Shown here one piece after another: positions 1 to 6,535 of a stretch of 11,368 nt of DNA. Each line of letters opens with the position of its first letter. Positions within the stretch are counted from its first letter, which is position 1. Source of the DNA: Acidisoma sp035492295 (GTDB lineage: Bacteria > Pseudomonadota > Alphaproteobacteria > Acetobacterales > Acetobacteraceae); NCBI RefSeq assembly GCF_035492295.1, contig NZ_DATJJK010000185.1:1-11368 (forward strand), in the 5' to 3' direction. The position numbers were made by a program, and so were the translations under genes. The notes under the pieces were generated by a model. That model was not told where the DNA came from. It saw nothing but the letters and a program-made list of their open reading frames with translations, and made no database searches.

Positions 1-1110
1 GCGGGCTCGCTGGACGAGCTGGCCAATCGCCTCGCCGCCGTCGCGCCTGGGCGTCTGCTCATCATCGCCGGCGATGAAGTCCATGCGAGCGACGCGGCCG
101 CCGAGGTGGCCCGCATGGCGGAGACCCTGGGCGCCGAGGTCTATGGCTCCTCCTGGCCATCCCGTCTGCCGTTCCCCACCGCGCATCCGCTCTGGGCCGG
201 GAACATGCCCAACAAGGGCCGTGACATCTACGAGATGCTGACCCAGTACGACGCGATCTTCGCGCTCGGCGGCAAGTCGCTCATCACCATCCTCTATTCC
301 AGTGGCCCGATCATTCCAAAAAGTTGCGTCGTCTACCAGATGTCGACTGACGTGCGCGATCTCGGCCGCACCTATGCGACCGAGCTTTCGGTGGTGGGCG
401 ACATCCGCGCCTCGCTCCGCGCCCTGCAGCCCGTTCTTGAAAAGGCAACCGAACCGCGCCGTGACGTTTATGACGCGCTGTGCGTCCAGGCGGCGGAGCG
501 TCGCGCCGCGCATCGCGCGGCACTCGCGGCGCGCGCGGCCTCCGAATGGGACGCGCCGAAAATCACGCCCCTGGTCGCTGCCCAGGAAGCCGCCCGCGCC
601 ATCGGCCCCGATATCTCGATCGTTGACGAGGCGATCGCGACATCCATGCATCTGCGGGGATTTCTCAACAGCCGGTCATCGAACCAGTATTCCTTCCTGC
701 GTGGTGGCGCGCTCGGCTGGGGTATGCCGGCGGCCGTCGGCTGTTCGCTGGGATTGGGGCGGCAGCCGGTGGTCTCGCTGGTGGGGGACGGCGCGGCGCT
801 CTATAGCCCCCAGGCGATCTGGACGGCGGCGCACGAGAAGCTGCCGGTCACCTTCGTCGTCATGAACAATCGCGAATACAATATCCTGAAGAACTTCATG
901 AAGGGTCAGAAAGACTATCTGTCGACCCGCAGCAACCGCTACATCGCCATGGATATCGGCGAACCGGCGATCGATTATCTGGCACTCGCCGCGTCCTACG
1001 GCCTGCCGGCGCGCAGGGTGGAGCGGCCAGAGGACGTCGCCCCCGCCATCGAGGCCGGCATCGCCTGCGGCACCGCGAATCTGGTGGAGATCATGATCGG
1101 GGTCGAGTGA
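1..1110 (+). CDS. Thiamine-diphosphate-dependent enzyme, benzoylformate decarboxylase/acetolactate synthase-like (5' partial)
   Basis: The frame is open from the first base, so the gene starts upstream of the window; 369 residues are visible. Usual length for this superfamily is 520-600, so about the last two thirds is present. The visible part starts inside the central domain (LLIIAGDEV near residues 19-27) and continues through the C-terminal diphosphate-binding domain. The ThDP/Mg motif runs from GDG (residues about 262-264) to the terminal Asn-Asn of VVMNN (about 289-290). The N-terminal domain with the catalytic glutamate lies outside the window. Overall layout, including GALGWGMPAAVG before GDG, resembles benzoylformate decarboxylase. 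By hand alignment, the position of its active-site His281 (FRYHQY in the Pseudomonas enzyme) appears to hold Ile, so the substrate is probably another 2-keto acid or acyl group. The family is secure; the reaction is not. The gene is convergent with the AT-rich gene, with a 32-base gap and no clear terminator. Confidence 0.88.
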   Translation, partial: AGSLDELANRLAAVAPGRLLIIAGDEVHASDAAAEVARMAETLGAEVYGSSWPSRLPFPTAHPLWAGNMPNKGRDIYEMLTQYDAIFALGGKSLITILYSSGPIIPKSCVVYQMSTDVRDLGRTYATELSVVGDIRASLRALQPVLEKATEPRRDVYDALCVQAAERRAAHRAALAARAASEWDAPKITPLVAAQEAARAIGPDISIVDEAIATSMHLRGFLNSRSSNQYSFLRGGALGWGMPAAVGCSLGLGRQPVVSLVGDGAALYSPQAIWTAAHEKLPVTFVVMNNREYNILKNFMKGQKDYLSTRSNRYIAMDIGEPAIDYLALAASYGLPARRVERPEDVAPAIEAGIACGTANLVEIMIGVE

Positions 1111-1142
1111 CTCAGAGGCTCGCTTCTTTGGGTGCGCTGTTT

Positions 1143-2243
1143 CTAATTAAAAAAAGCAAAAAGGTAGCTAGATACTAGGCCAAGAATTACGTTTAAAATT
1201 ACGCCTGCGGAAAAAACTTTAAGATTGGCCTGGCAGTGACGCTCGATATCCAGCTTGTATTTCTCGGAGTTTTTTGAAAGAAGAAGAAAACTTGGCTCCG
1301 GAATATTAGCAAGCGAAATGGTGGCGCCGGCGGCCACTCCCGCAATCGCGAAGGTAAGAAAAACGTAAACTGTTGAAAGTAATATCCAAAGCAATAAGCT
1401 GCCGCTGGTCAGGTAAGACGAAATAAAATCAATCTTTGATTGTGTTAGATTATTTAGAATTGGCTTGGCTAGAATTGTTTCGTAGTTTACGTGGTAATTG
1501 TAGCGAAGTCCGCGGTATCCAAGCCATATCAAAAAGGTCGAAAGTGACAAAAATAATACTGCATGACAAGGGAAATTGAAGTCGACCAAAAATTTTCGTA
1601 ACCACGACTCATCTCTTATGTAGCTCTGTGCCTGATTTGTGAGAAGATTTTCAATGTCTACTGCCCAGGATCGAGATGTGTGGGCAATCGTTATTTCGAT
1701 CTTTCCGGTTTCGATCGTAAAATCTTGCTTAGAACGATTCTTGATATAGCCTTGTATATCATCGGAAACATCATATTGATATCGATCAAAATTGTTGGAG
1801 ATAGAGGAATTATTGGTAGATATTTCAAGTGAAATTTCTTGGCGTTCGGGGGCCTCTTTGTTGTTGAATTGAACGAGATAAACCCAGTTCATCGCAATGA
1901 ATTTCGACACTATTGGACGAAGTTCTGAATATGTTAAGAACTCTTTGATCGAGCTTACACATACGGTAGAGTTGTCATCATATTGGATCTCGATCGTGAG
2001 TTTGATGAGTTGGGCAACGTTCTGTTCGTGGATTCGTTGCTCAATCAGATGATGAAAATTAGCAATATCGTCTCGAGTGATGCAGATAGCTCCAGCAATT
2101 TTTTTCTGGATAGCCTTGGGCTTCCCCAATAGCCCCGCGATGAATTCCCCTAGTTTGTCTGGCGGGCAGGGAATAGCTAAATAACCGGTGTTGGCCTGAT
2201 CTGAAAAACGGTCGCCTTGAGAAACGACCCCATTTGCTGTCAT
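1143..2243 (-). CDS. Unrecognised AT-rich protein with C-terminal membrane segments
   Basis: I do not recognise this protein. From the ATG at 2243 it has 366 residues; the frame is open back to a TTG at 2357 (404 residues). Neither start has a convincing Shine-Dalgarno: the ATG has AGGA 11 bases upstream and the TTG has none, so the start is uncertain. Residues 1-220 are predicted soluble, mixed alpha/beta and polar, with many Asn, Ile, Lys and Ser. A conserved-looking patch is IEITIAHTSRSWAVDIENLL (about 182-201). Hydrophobic stretches follow at about 225-244, at 278-309 (long enough for one or two passes) and at 342-364. The architecture is thus a cytosolic or sensing part tethered by 3-4 helices. 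Hand counts of several 60-base lines give 32-50% GC against 65-73% in flanking genes, and codon use follows, pointing to recent horizontal acquisition. It stands alone, with no recognisable partner. A role as a membrane effector or accessory cargo protein is speculation. Confidence 0.8.
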   Translation of the reverse strand: MTANGVVSQGDRFSDQANTGYLAIPCPPDKLGEFIAGLLGKPKAIQKKIAGAICITRDDIANFHHLIEQRIHEQNVAQLIKLTIEIQYDDNSTVCVSSIKEFLTYSELRPIVSKFIAMNWVYLVQFNNKEAPERQEISLEISTNNSSISNNFDRYQYDVSDDIQGYIKNRSKQDFTIETGKIEITIAHTSRSWAVDIENLLTNQAQSYIRDESWLRKFLVDFNFPCHAVLFLSLSTFLIWLGYRGLRYNYHVNYETILAKPILNNLTQSKIDFISSYLTSGSLLLWILLSTVYVFLTFAIAGVAAGATISLANIPEPSFLLLSKNSEKYKLDIERHCQANLKVFSAGVILNVILGLVSSYLFAFFN

Positions 2244-2396
2244 GGTAAGGTTGATCCTGGTGATGGGCGGCTTATTGGGTGGCGTTTCTCTATTTAGGTC
2301 TGGAAGCCGCTTGGCGGTGTTGCTGCTGTCTAGAGCAAAAAGCAGAGGCTTTAGCAATCGGTTTATGGATCATTCCCAAGCCGCGCTTCCTCTAAG

Positions 2397-2412
2397 ACGG
2401 TGCCGAGACCGT
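2397..2412. repeat. Short inverted repeat between the LysR gene and the AT-rich gene
   Basis: ACGGT (2397-2401) and ACCGT (2408-2412) form a 5-bp stem with a 6-base loop. It lies downstream of the LysR stop on the minus strand and near the point where composition changes from GC-rich to AT-rich. No U-tract follows in either direction, so an intrinsic terminator is not supported; it may be chance. Confidence 0.25.
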
Positions 2413-2466
2413 TGCTGACTGCAATACCGAATAGGCGACGGCGCGGCCCCGGCCCGGCCCGTCCTC

Positions 2467-3372
2467 TCACGCTACCCTTCCGCGTTCGGCCAGAAAATCG
2501 AGCAGGGCGCGCACGCGGGAGGGCAGCGGCCCGCCCTGGCCGATGTGAATGGCGTGGAATTCCTCCGGTTCCCCGGCGTCGAGATGCTGCAGGATCGGCA
2601 CCAGCCGGCCGGATGCGATGTCATCCCGCACCGTGAAACCCGCGAGACGCGCGATGCCGCTGCCGCCGAGCGCCAGATGCCGCAACGCCTCGCCGTCGCT
2701 CGCCTGCACGCGGCCGACGGTCGGCACAACGACCGTCTCGGCGCCTTCGCGCAGCGGCCAGCCGTCGACGGCGCGGACATAGCTGAAGCCGAGACGGTTA
2801 TGGCGATCCAGATCGGCGATCGTTCGGGGCTCTCCGAAGCGGGCCAGATAGGCGGGTGAGGCGAGGATGAGCAGCGGCGTTTCGCCCAGTTTGCGCGCGA
2901 CCAGGCTGGAACTTTTCAAAGGCCCGGCGCGGACGGCGACATCCGTCCGCTCCGCCAGCAGATCCACCACCGCGTCGGTCTGGGTGATGTCGATGCTGAT
3001 CTCGGGATAGAGCACCAGGAAATCGGGCAGGATGCGCGCCAGGATATGGTTGGCGTAAGACGCGCTGGTATTGATGCGCACGCGCCCCACCGGCCGTTCC
3101 CCGGCACCCGCCGCGCGCTCGGCATCCGCCATGTCAGCCAGGATGCGCGTTGCCCGTTCGTAGAAGGCCGAGCCCTCGGGGGTAAGCTGAAAGCGGCGTG
3201 TCGAGCGGTTGATAAGCCGGGCACCGAGGCGCGCTTCAAGCCGGGCAATCAGCTTGCTGACCGCCGATGGCGTCATGCGGCACAGGCGCGCGGCGGCGGA
3301 AAAGCCGCCTTGCTCCACCACCTGAACGAAGACCTCCATCTCGCTGGAGCGGTTGGTGTCGATACGGGCCAT
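2467..3372 (-). CDS. LysR-family transcriptional regulator
   Basis: At 301 residues this is a standard LysR length. The winged helix-turn-helix occupies about residues 11-68, with the family pattern EVFVQVVEQGGFSAAAR and recognition helix TPSAVSKLIARLEARLG. The linker helix and effector-binding domain cover about 90-297, starting at GRVRINTSASYANHILARIL, which places it in the CrgA-like subgroup with a periplasmic-binding-protein type II fold. It is a cytoplasmic, probably tetrameric DNA-binding regulator responding to an unknown small molecule. The gene is divergent from the MFS exporter gene, 103 bases apart, the classic arrangement in which a LysR protein controls its neighbour and itself. 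The ATG at 3372 is kept because it gives the usual short N-terminal tail, although the ribosome-binding site upstream is weak. Family assignment is strong; regulation of the MFS/reductase pair is inferred from position. Confidence 0.95.
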   Translation of the reverse strand: MARIDTNRSSEMEVFVQVVEQGGFSAAARLCRMTPSAVSKLIARLEARLGARLINRSTRRFQLTPEGSAFYERATRILADMADAERAAGAGERPVGRVRINTSASYANHILARILPDFLVLYPEISIDITQTDAVVDLLAERTDVAVRAGPLKSSSLVARKLGETPLLILASPAYLARFGEPRTIADLDRHNRLGFSYVRAVDGWPLREGAETVVVPTVGRVQASDGEALRHLALGGSGIARLAGFTVRDDIASGRLVPILQHLDAGEPEEFHAIHIGQGGPLPSRVRALLDFLAERGRVA

Positions 3373-3475
3373 ATGGTCTTTGAACTCACATATGCTGTTC
3401 CTATCGGCCCTCTATATCACTGGATCAGTCAGGTCCATTTACGTCCGAACAGTTTTTGACAGGACGAAACAGATC
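3373..3475. promoter_or_regulatory. Divergent promoter/operator region between the LysR and MFS genes
   Basis: This 103-base intergenic stretch must carry the promoters for both divergent genes. It contains a dyad GAAC (3382-3385), 11 bases, GTTC (3397-3400), whose length and shape fit the dyad-with-T-N11-A sites bound by LysR proteins; the arms are only 4 bp, so chance is possible. TTGAAC at 3380-3385 resembles a -35 box overlapping the dyad, but no good -10 follows at the right distance, so I do not call a promoter. The region as a regulatory segment is well supported by gene orientation; the operator itself is tentative. Confidence 0.4.
3461..3464 (+). promoter_or_regulatory. Ribosome-binding site deciding the MFS start
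   Basis: AGGA sits 11 bases before the ATG at 3476. The frame is open upstream to 3353, but that longer reading overlaps the LysR gene and adds 41 residues unlike any MFS N-terminus, so the ATG at 3476 is preferred. Confidence 0.5.
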
Positions 3476-4633
3476 ATGCCGCTGGCACTCTACGCCCTGA
3501 CGGCCGGTGCCTTCGGCATCGGCGTCACTGAATTCGTCATCATGGGACTGCTTCTGAATGTCAGCGCCAGTTTCGGCGTGTCGATCGCAACCGCCGGGCT
3601 CTTGATCTCCGGCTATGCGCTCGGCGTTGTCGTCGGCGCGCCCGTGCTGACCGTGCTCACCGGCCGATGGCCGCGTAAGACGGTGCTGATCGTCCTGATG
3701 GCGATCTTCACGCTCGGCAATGCGGCTTGCGCCTTGGCGCCCAGCTACGGTCTTCTCATGGCCGCGCGGGTGCTCACGGCGCTGGCGCACGGCACTTTCT
3801 TTGGCGTGGGGTCGGTGGTGGCAACGGGCCTCGTCGCGCCGAACAAGAAAGCCTCGGCGGTGGCGGTCATGTTCACCGGCCTCACGGTCGCCAATATTCT
3901 CGGTGTGCCGCTGGGCACCTGGATCGGACAGCAGCTTGGCTGGCGCGCGACCTTCTGGGCGGTGGCGCTGGTCGGCCTCGTGGCGCTGGCGATCATTGCC
4001 GTCCTGGTGCCGAAGGATAGCCAGGCGCCGGAAGAGATGGACTGGCGCGCCGACCTGCGGGCAATCCTGCGCGCGCCTGTTCTGCTCGGTCTGTTGATGA
4101 CTGTTCTCGGCTATGCCGGCGTCTTCGCGGTTTTCACCTATATTGCGCCGATGCTGATCGAGATCAGCGGCTTCGCCCCGGCTGCGGTTTCGCCCATCCT
4201 GCTCGTGTTTGGTGGTGGCCTGGTGGTCGGCAATCTCCTTGGCGGCCGGCTGGCAGACCGCAATCTGCTCGGCGCCATCTTCGCCTCTCTGGCCGCACTC
4301 GCCGTCATCCTGGCTATGATGACACCGGGTTTGCACATGCAAATTCTCGCCATCGCGCTTGTCGGACTGCTCGGCGCGGCTGGGTTCGCGACCGTCGCTC
4401 CGCTGCAAATCTGGGTAATCTCCAAGGCCACCGGCGCCGGGCAAAGCCTTGCCTCCAGCTTCAACATCGCCGCCTTCAATCTCGGCAATGCTTTGGGCGC
4501 CTGGGCTGGCGGGGCGGTGATCGGGTACGGTCCCGGCCTCCGGTTCGTGCCTCTCGCGGCAGCCCTTTTCCCGGCCGCAGCCATCTTGGTCGCCGTCGTG
4601 GCGAGCCAGAACCGCCGCGCCGCGGTCGTCTGA
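3476..4633 (+). CDS. MFS transporter, AraJ-like DHA1 drug/sugar efflux family
   Basis: From the ATG at 3476 the protein has 385 residues, typical of 12-helix proton-coupled exporters of the AraJ/YdhP type. It begins MPLALYALTAGAFGIGVTEF, the usual first helix of this group. A motif A-like loop GRWPRK lies at residues 63-68 between helices 2 and 3. ARVLTALAHGTFFGVG at about 97-112 is helix 4, and a motif C-like antiporter signature GLTVANILGVPLGTWIGQQL lies at about 135-154. A short charged central loop (PKDSQAPEEMDW) separates two six-helix halves. It sits in the inner membrane and probably exports a small toxic or metabolic compound in exchange for protons; the substrate is unknown. The aldo/keto reductase gene follows after 30 bases in the same direction, so the two are probably one operon controlled by the divergent LysR protein. 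Confidence 0.93.
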   Translation: MPLALYALTAGAFGIGVTEFVIMGLLLNVSASFGVSIATAGLLISGYALGVVVGAPVLTVLTGRWPRKTVLIVLMAIFTLGNAACALAPSYGLLMAARVLTALAHGTFFGVGSVVATGLVAPNKKASAVAVMFTGLTVANILGVPLGTWIGQQLGWRATFWAVALVGLVALAIIAVLVPKDSQAPEEMDWRADLRAILRAPVLLGLLMTVLGYAGVFAVFTYIAPMLIEISGFAPAAVSPILLVFGGGLVVGNLLGGRLADRNLLGAIFASLAALAVILAMMTPGLHMQILAIALVGLLGAAGFATVAPLQIWVISKATGAGQSLASSFNIAAFNLGNALGAWAGGAVIGYGPGLRFVPLAAALFPAAAILVAVVASQNRRAAVV

Positions 4634-4663
4634 CCCCATCATCCTTATCGAAAGGCCAAAGCG

Positions 4664-5698
4664 ATGGACTATCGTTCTCTTGGACGCTCCGGACTGAAGG
4701 TTCCGGTCCTGAGCTTCGGTGCCGGCACCTTCGGCGGCTCCGGCCCGCTCTTCGGCGCCTGGGGCAATACCGATGTCACCGAGGCGCGCCGCCTGATCGA
4801 CATCTGTCTCGAGACCGGGCTTACCTTGTTCGACACGGCGGATGTCTACTCAAATGGCGCGTCCGAGGACGTGTTGGGTGCGGCGATCAAGGGGCGGCGG
4901 GGCAGCGTGCTGCTCTCGACCAAGACCAGCCTGCCGATGGGGGATGGCCCGAACGATGCCGGGTCATCACGCCTGCGCCTGATCCGCGCGGTGGAGGATG
5001 CGCTGCGCCGCCTCGGCACCGACTACATCGATCTTCTCCAGCTTCATGCCTTCGACGCCGGAACCCCGGTCGAGGAGGTCTTATCAACGCTGGATGGGCT
5101 CGTGCAGGCGGGCAAGCTGCGCTACATCGGGGTTTCGAATTTCGCCGGCTGGGAAATCATGAAATCGCTGGCGGCGGCGGAACGTCACGGCTGGACGCGC
5201 TATGTCGCCAACCAGGTCTATTACTCTCTCGTCGGGCGGGATTACGAGTGGGAGCTGATGCCGCTCGGCGCCGATCAGGGGCTCGGCGCCATGGTGTGGA
5301 GTCCACTCGGCTGGGGCCGGCTGACCGGAAAGATCCGGCGCGGCTCGCCGCTGCCCGCGGGCAGCCGGTTGCATGAGACAGCGGGTTTCGGGCCGCCGGT
5401 GGACGAGGATCATCTGTTCCGGGTCGTGGACGCGCTGGACGGGATTGCCGAGGAAACCGGCAAGACCGTGCCGCAGATCGCACTCAACTGGTTGCTGCAG
5501 CGCCCGACCGTTTCCTCGGTCATCATCGGTGCCCGCAACGAACAGCAATTGCGGGACAATCTGGGCGCCGTCGGCTGGTCACTGAGCGGGGCGCAGGTCG
5601 CGCGGCTTGACCAGGCAAGCGTGGTGACGCCGCCCTATCCGCATTTCCCGTATCACCGTCCGGGTGGTTTCGCGCGGCTCAATCCGCCCCTGGTGTAA
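4664..5698 (+). CDS. Aldo/keto reductase
   Basis: The 344-residue length fits the bacterial AKR group that contains YajO/YghZ and the Kv-beta-like proteins. It is a cytoplasmic (beta/alpha)8 barrel that reduces aldehydes or ketones with NAD(P)H. The catalytic tetrad is visible: Asp57 and Tyr62 in FDTADVY, Lys87 in LLSTK, His128 in YIDLLQLH. The N-terminus MDYRSLGRSGLKVPVLSFG, the strand KLRYIGVSNF (151-160), SPLGWGRLTGK (about 213-223) and the cofactor phosphate-binding VIIGARNEQQLRDNL near the C-terminus are all family hallmarks. The ATG at 4664 has AAAGG at 4651-4655, 8 bases upstream. Co-transcription with the MFS gene suggests paired reduction and export of a reactive carbonyl or related compound, but the physiological substrate cannot be read from sequence. 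Confidence 0.94.
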   Translation: MDYRSLGRSGLKVPVLSFGAGTFGGSGPLFGAWGNTDVTEARRLIDICLETGLTLFDTADVYSNGASEDVLGAAIKGRRGSVLLSTKTSLPMGDGPNDAGSSRLRLIRAVEDALRRLGTDYIDLLQLHAFDAGTPVEEVLSTLDGLVQAGKLRYIGVSNFAGWEIMKSLAAAERHGWTRYVANQVYYSLVGRDYEWELMPLGADQGLGAMVWSPLGWGRLTGKIRRGSPLPAGSRLHETAGFGPPVDEDHLFRVVDALDGIAEETGKTVPQIALNWLLQRPTVSSVIIGARNEQQLRDNLGAVGWSLSGAQVARLDQASVVTPPYPHFPYHRPGGFARLNPPLV

Positions 5699-5703
5699 CG
5701 GGG

Positions 5704-6399
5704 CTAGTCGTCCGGCTGCTCCAGCCGCGCCTCGCCGGAAACGGTCGCCGAGACGGTCTGTTCCTCGGCCTGCGCGCTGGGCGGGGCCTTGGCCTCGGGT
5801 GCGGCGGTCGCCATCATGCGCATCATCGGGCGGGGCCCCGGCTGGCTGTCGTTGCCCACCGTCACGCTGCTGAAGCCATGCGGTTGCAGATGCAGCAGCT
5901 TGGCGACCACGGCGGCTTGTGCGGTCAACTTGTCGATCGCCTTCGCCATGGCCTGCTCATAGGTCTTCTCGGCCAAGGTCGGTGAGAGCTGCCAGGAGAG
6001 ATTGCCCACCGCCAGCCCGTCCTGCTGCAACTGGCCGACGAGGGCGAGGAGCGCTGCACCGTCATGCGCGCGCAGCATCATGCCCTGGCTGGCCTGCCAG
6101 ACATCCTTGGGGTCGGTCTGGTGCCAGACGGAATAGGTCGTCGTGCTGGCCGCAATCGTGGGAATGGATTGCGCCGCTCCCAGTGCCTTGGCGATCATGT
6201 CGTTCACGGCGGCCTGCGCGGCGCCGGCACTCGCCGCCTGTACTTCGGCCGAAAGCTCGGCCACCAGCTCGTCGGGCATGGCGGTGACGCTCGCGGTGAC
6301 GGAAAGGTGCAGCAGCGTATCCGCCCGCGCCGCCGCAGCGCATGAAAAAAGCCCGGCGGTGAGCAGGGCTGTTCCCAGAGAGAGCTTGGCGTGCCGCAT
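5704..6399 (-). CDS. Secreted SIMPL-domain (DUF541) protein
   Basis: This 231-residue protein starts with a clear signal peptide: MRHAK, a hydrophobic core at about residues 7-19, and an ARA cleavage site before Asp27. Cys20 in LFSC is a poor lipobox (Phe at -2), so a lipoprotein is less likely. The mature part matches the SIMPL domain: an opening beta strand LLHLSVTASVTAMPDELVAELSAE pattern (about 29-52), a helix-rich middle, a TTTYSVWHQT-type strand, and YEQAMAKAIDKLTAQAAVVAKLL (about 147-169). A Pro/Ala/Glu-rich insert precedes the final strand. SIMPL proteins are periplasmic or outer-membrane-associated; the family's function is poorly defined, with oxidative-stress links for E. coli YggE. 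The ATG at 6399 has AAGGA about 8 bases upstream. The gene is convergent with the aldo/keto reductase, 5 bases separating the stop codons, so read-through antisense transcription is possible. Confidence 0.88.
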   Translation of the reverse strand: MRHAKLSLGTALLTAGLFSCAAAARADTLLHLSVTASVTAMPDELVAELSAEVQAASAGAAQAAVNDMIAKALGAAQSIPTIAASTTTYSVWHQTDPKDVWQASQGMMLRAHDGAALLALVGQLQQDGLAVGNLSWQLSPTLAEKTYEQAMAKAIDKLTAQAAVVAKLLHLQPHGFSSVTVGNDSQPGPRPMMRMMATAAPEAKAPPSAQAEEQTVSATVSGEARLEQPDD

Positions 6400-6417
6400 G
6401 ATGCGCTTCCTTATCTG

Positions 6418-6450
6418 CCGTCACCCTCGGATCGGGCCCGAGGGTGACGG
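6418..6450. repeat. Perfect 13-bp inverted repeat (palindromic intergenic element)
   Basis: CCGTCACCCTCGG (6418-6430) and its exact complement CCGAGGGTGACGG (6438-6450) flank a 7-base loop. The element lies between the dehydrogenase stop and the SIMPL start, both minus strand. RNA of either strand would form a very stable hairpin. No U-tract follows on the minus strand (CAGATAAGG comes next), so a classical intrinsic terminator is not shown, though it could stabilise the 3' end of the dehydrogenase mRNA or limit read-through. The CCCTCGG...CCGAGGG core resembles dispersed palindromic repeats found between genes of many alphaproteobacteria, as I recall; copy number cannot be judged from one window. 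Confidence 0.8.
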
Positions 6451-6535
6451 TGAATAGAGGAAGGCCGCGTGGCCCTTTTATGGCCGAGAGAAAGGTCCGA
6501 AGTGAGACGAGTTGCCGGCTGTCAACTTTTCCCGG

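Noticed and set aside
2436..2463. GC-rich stretch after the LysR gene as an intrinsic terminator
   Set aside because: Only the outer 5 bases (GACGG/CCGTC) pair cleanly; inner pairing is broken by mismatches and there is no T-run on the minus strand.
3353..3475. Upstream extension of the MFS gene by 41 codons
   Set aside because: The extension overlaps the LysR start, has no family resemblance, and a start with AGGA upstream exists at 3476 exactly where MFS proteins normally begin.
3425..4642. Long open frame on the minus strand (405 codons) opposite the MFS gene
   Set aside because: Its translation is extremely rich in Arg, Asp, Gln, Glu and His, the mirror image of hydrophobic membrane-helix codons, and the opposite strand is an unambiguous MFS transporter.
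6461..6476. GGCC-GCGT-GGCC hairpin followed by CTTTTA on the plus strand as a terminator
   Set aside because: There is no plus-strand gene upstream that would use it, the stem is 4 bp, and the T-run is short and interrupted; on the minus strand no U-tract follows.
6520..6525. Perfect TTGACA (minus strand) as a -35 promoter box for the SIMPL gene
   Set aside because: No -10-like hexamer follows at 15-19 bases; the nearest AT-rich candidate (CATAAA) is about 37 bases away. Alphaproteobacterial promoters are degenerate, so it is not excluded but not supported.
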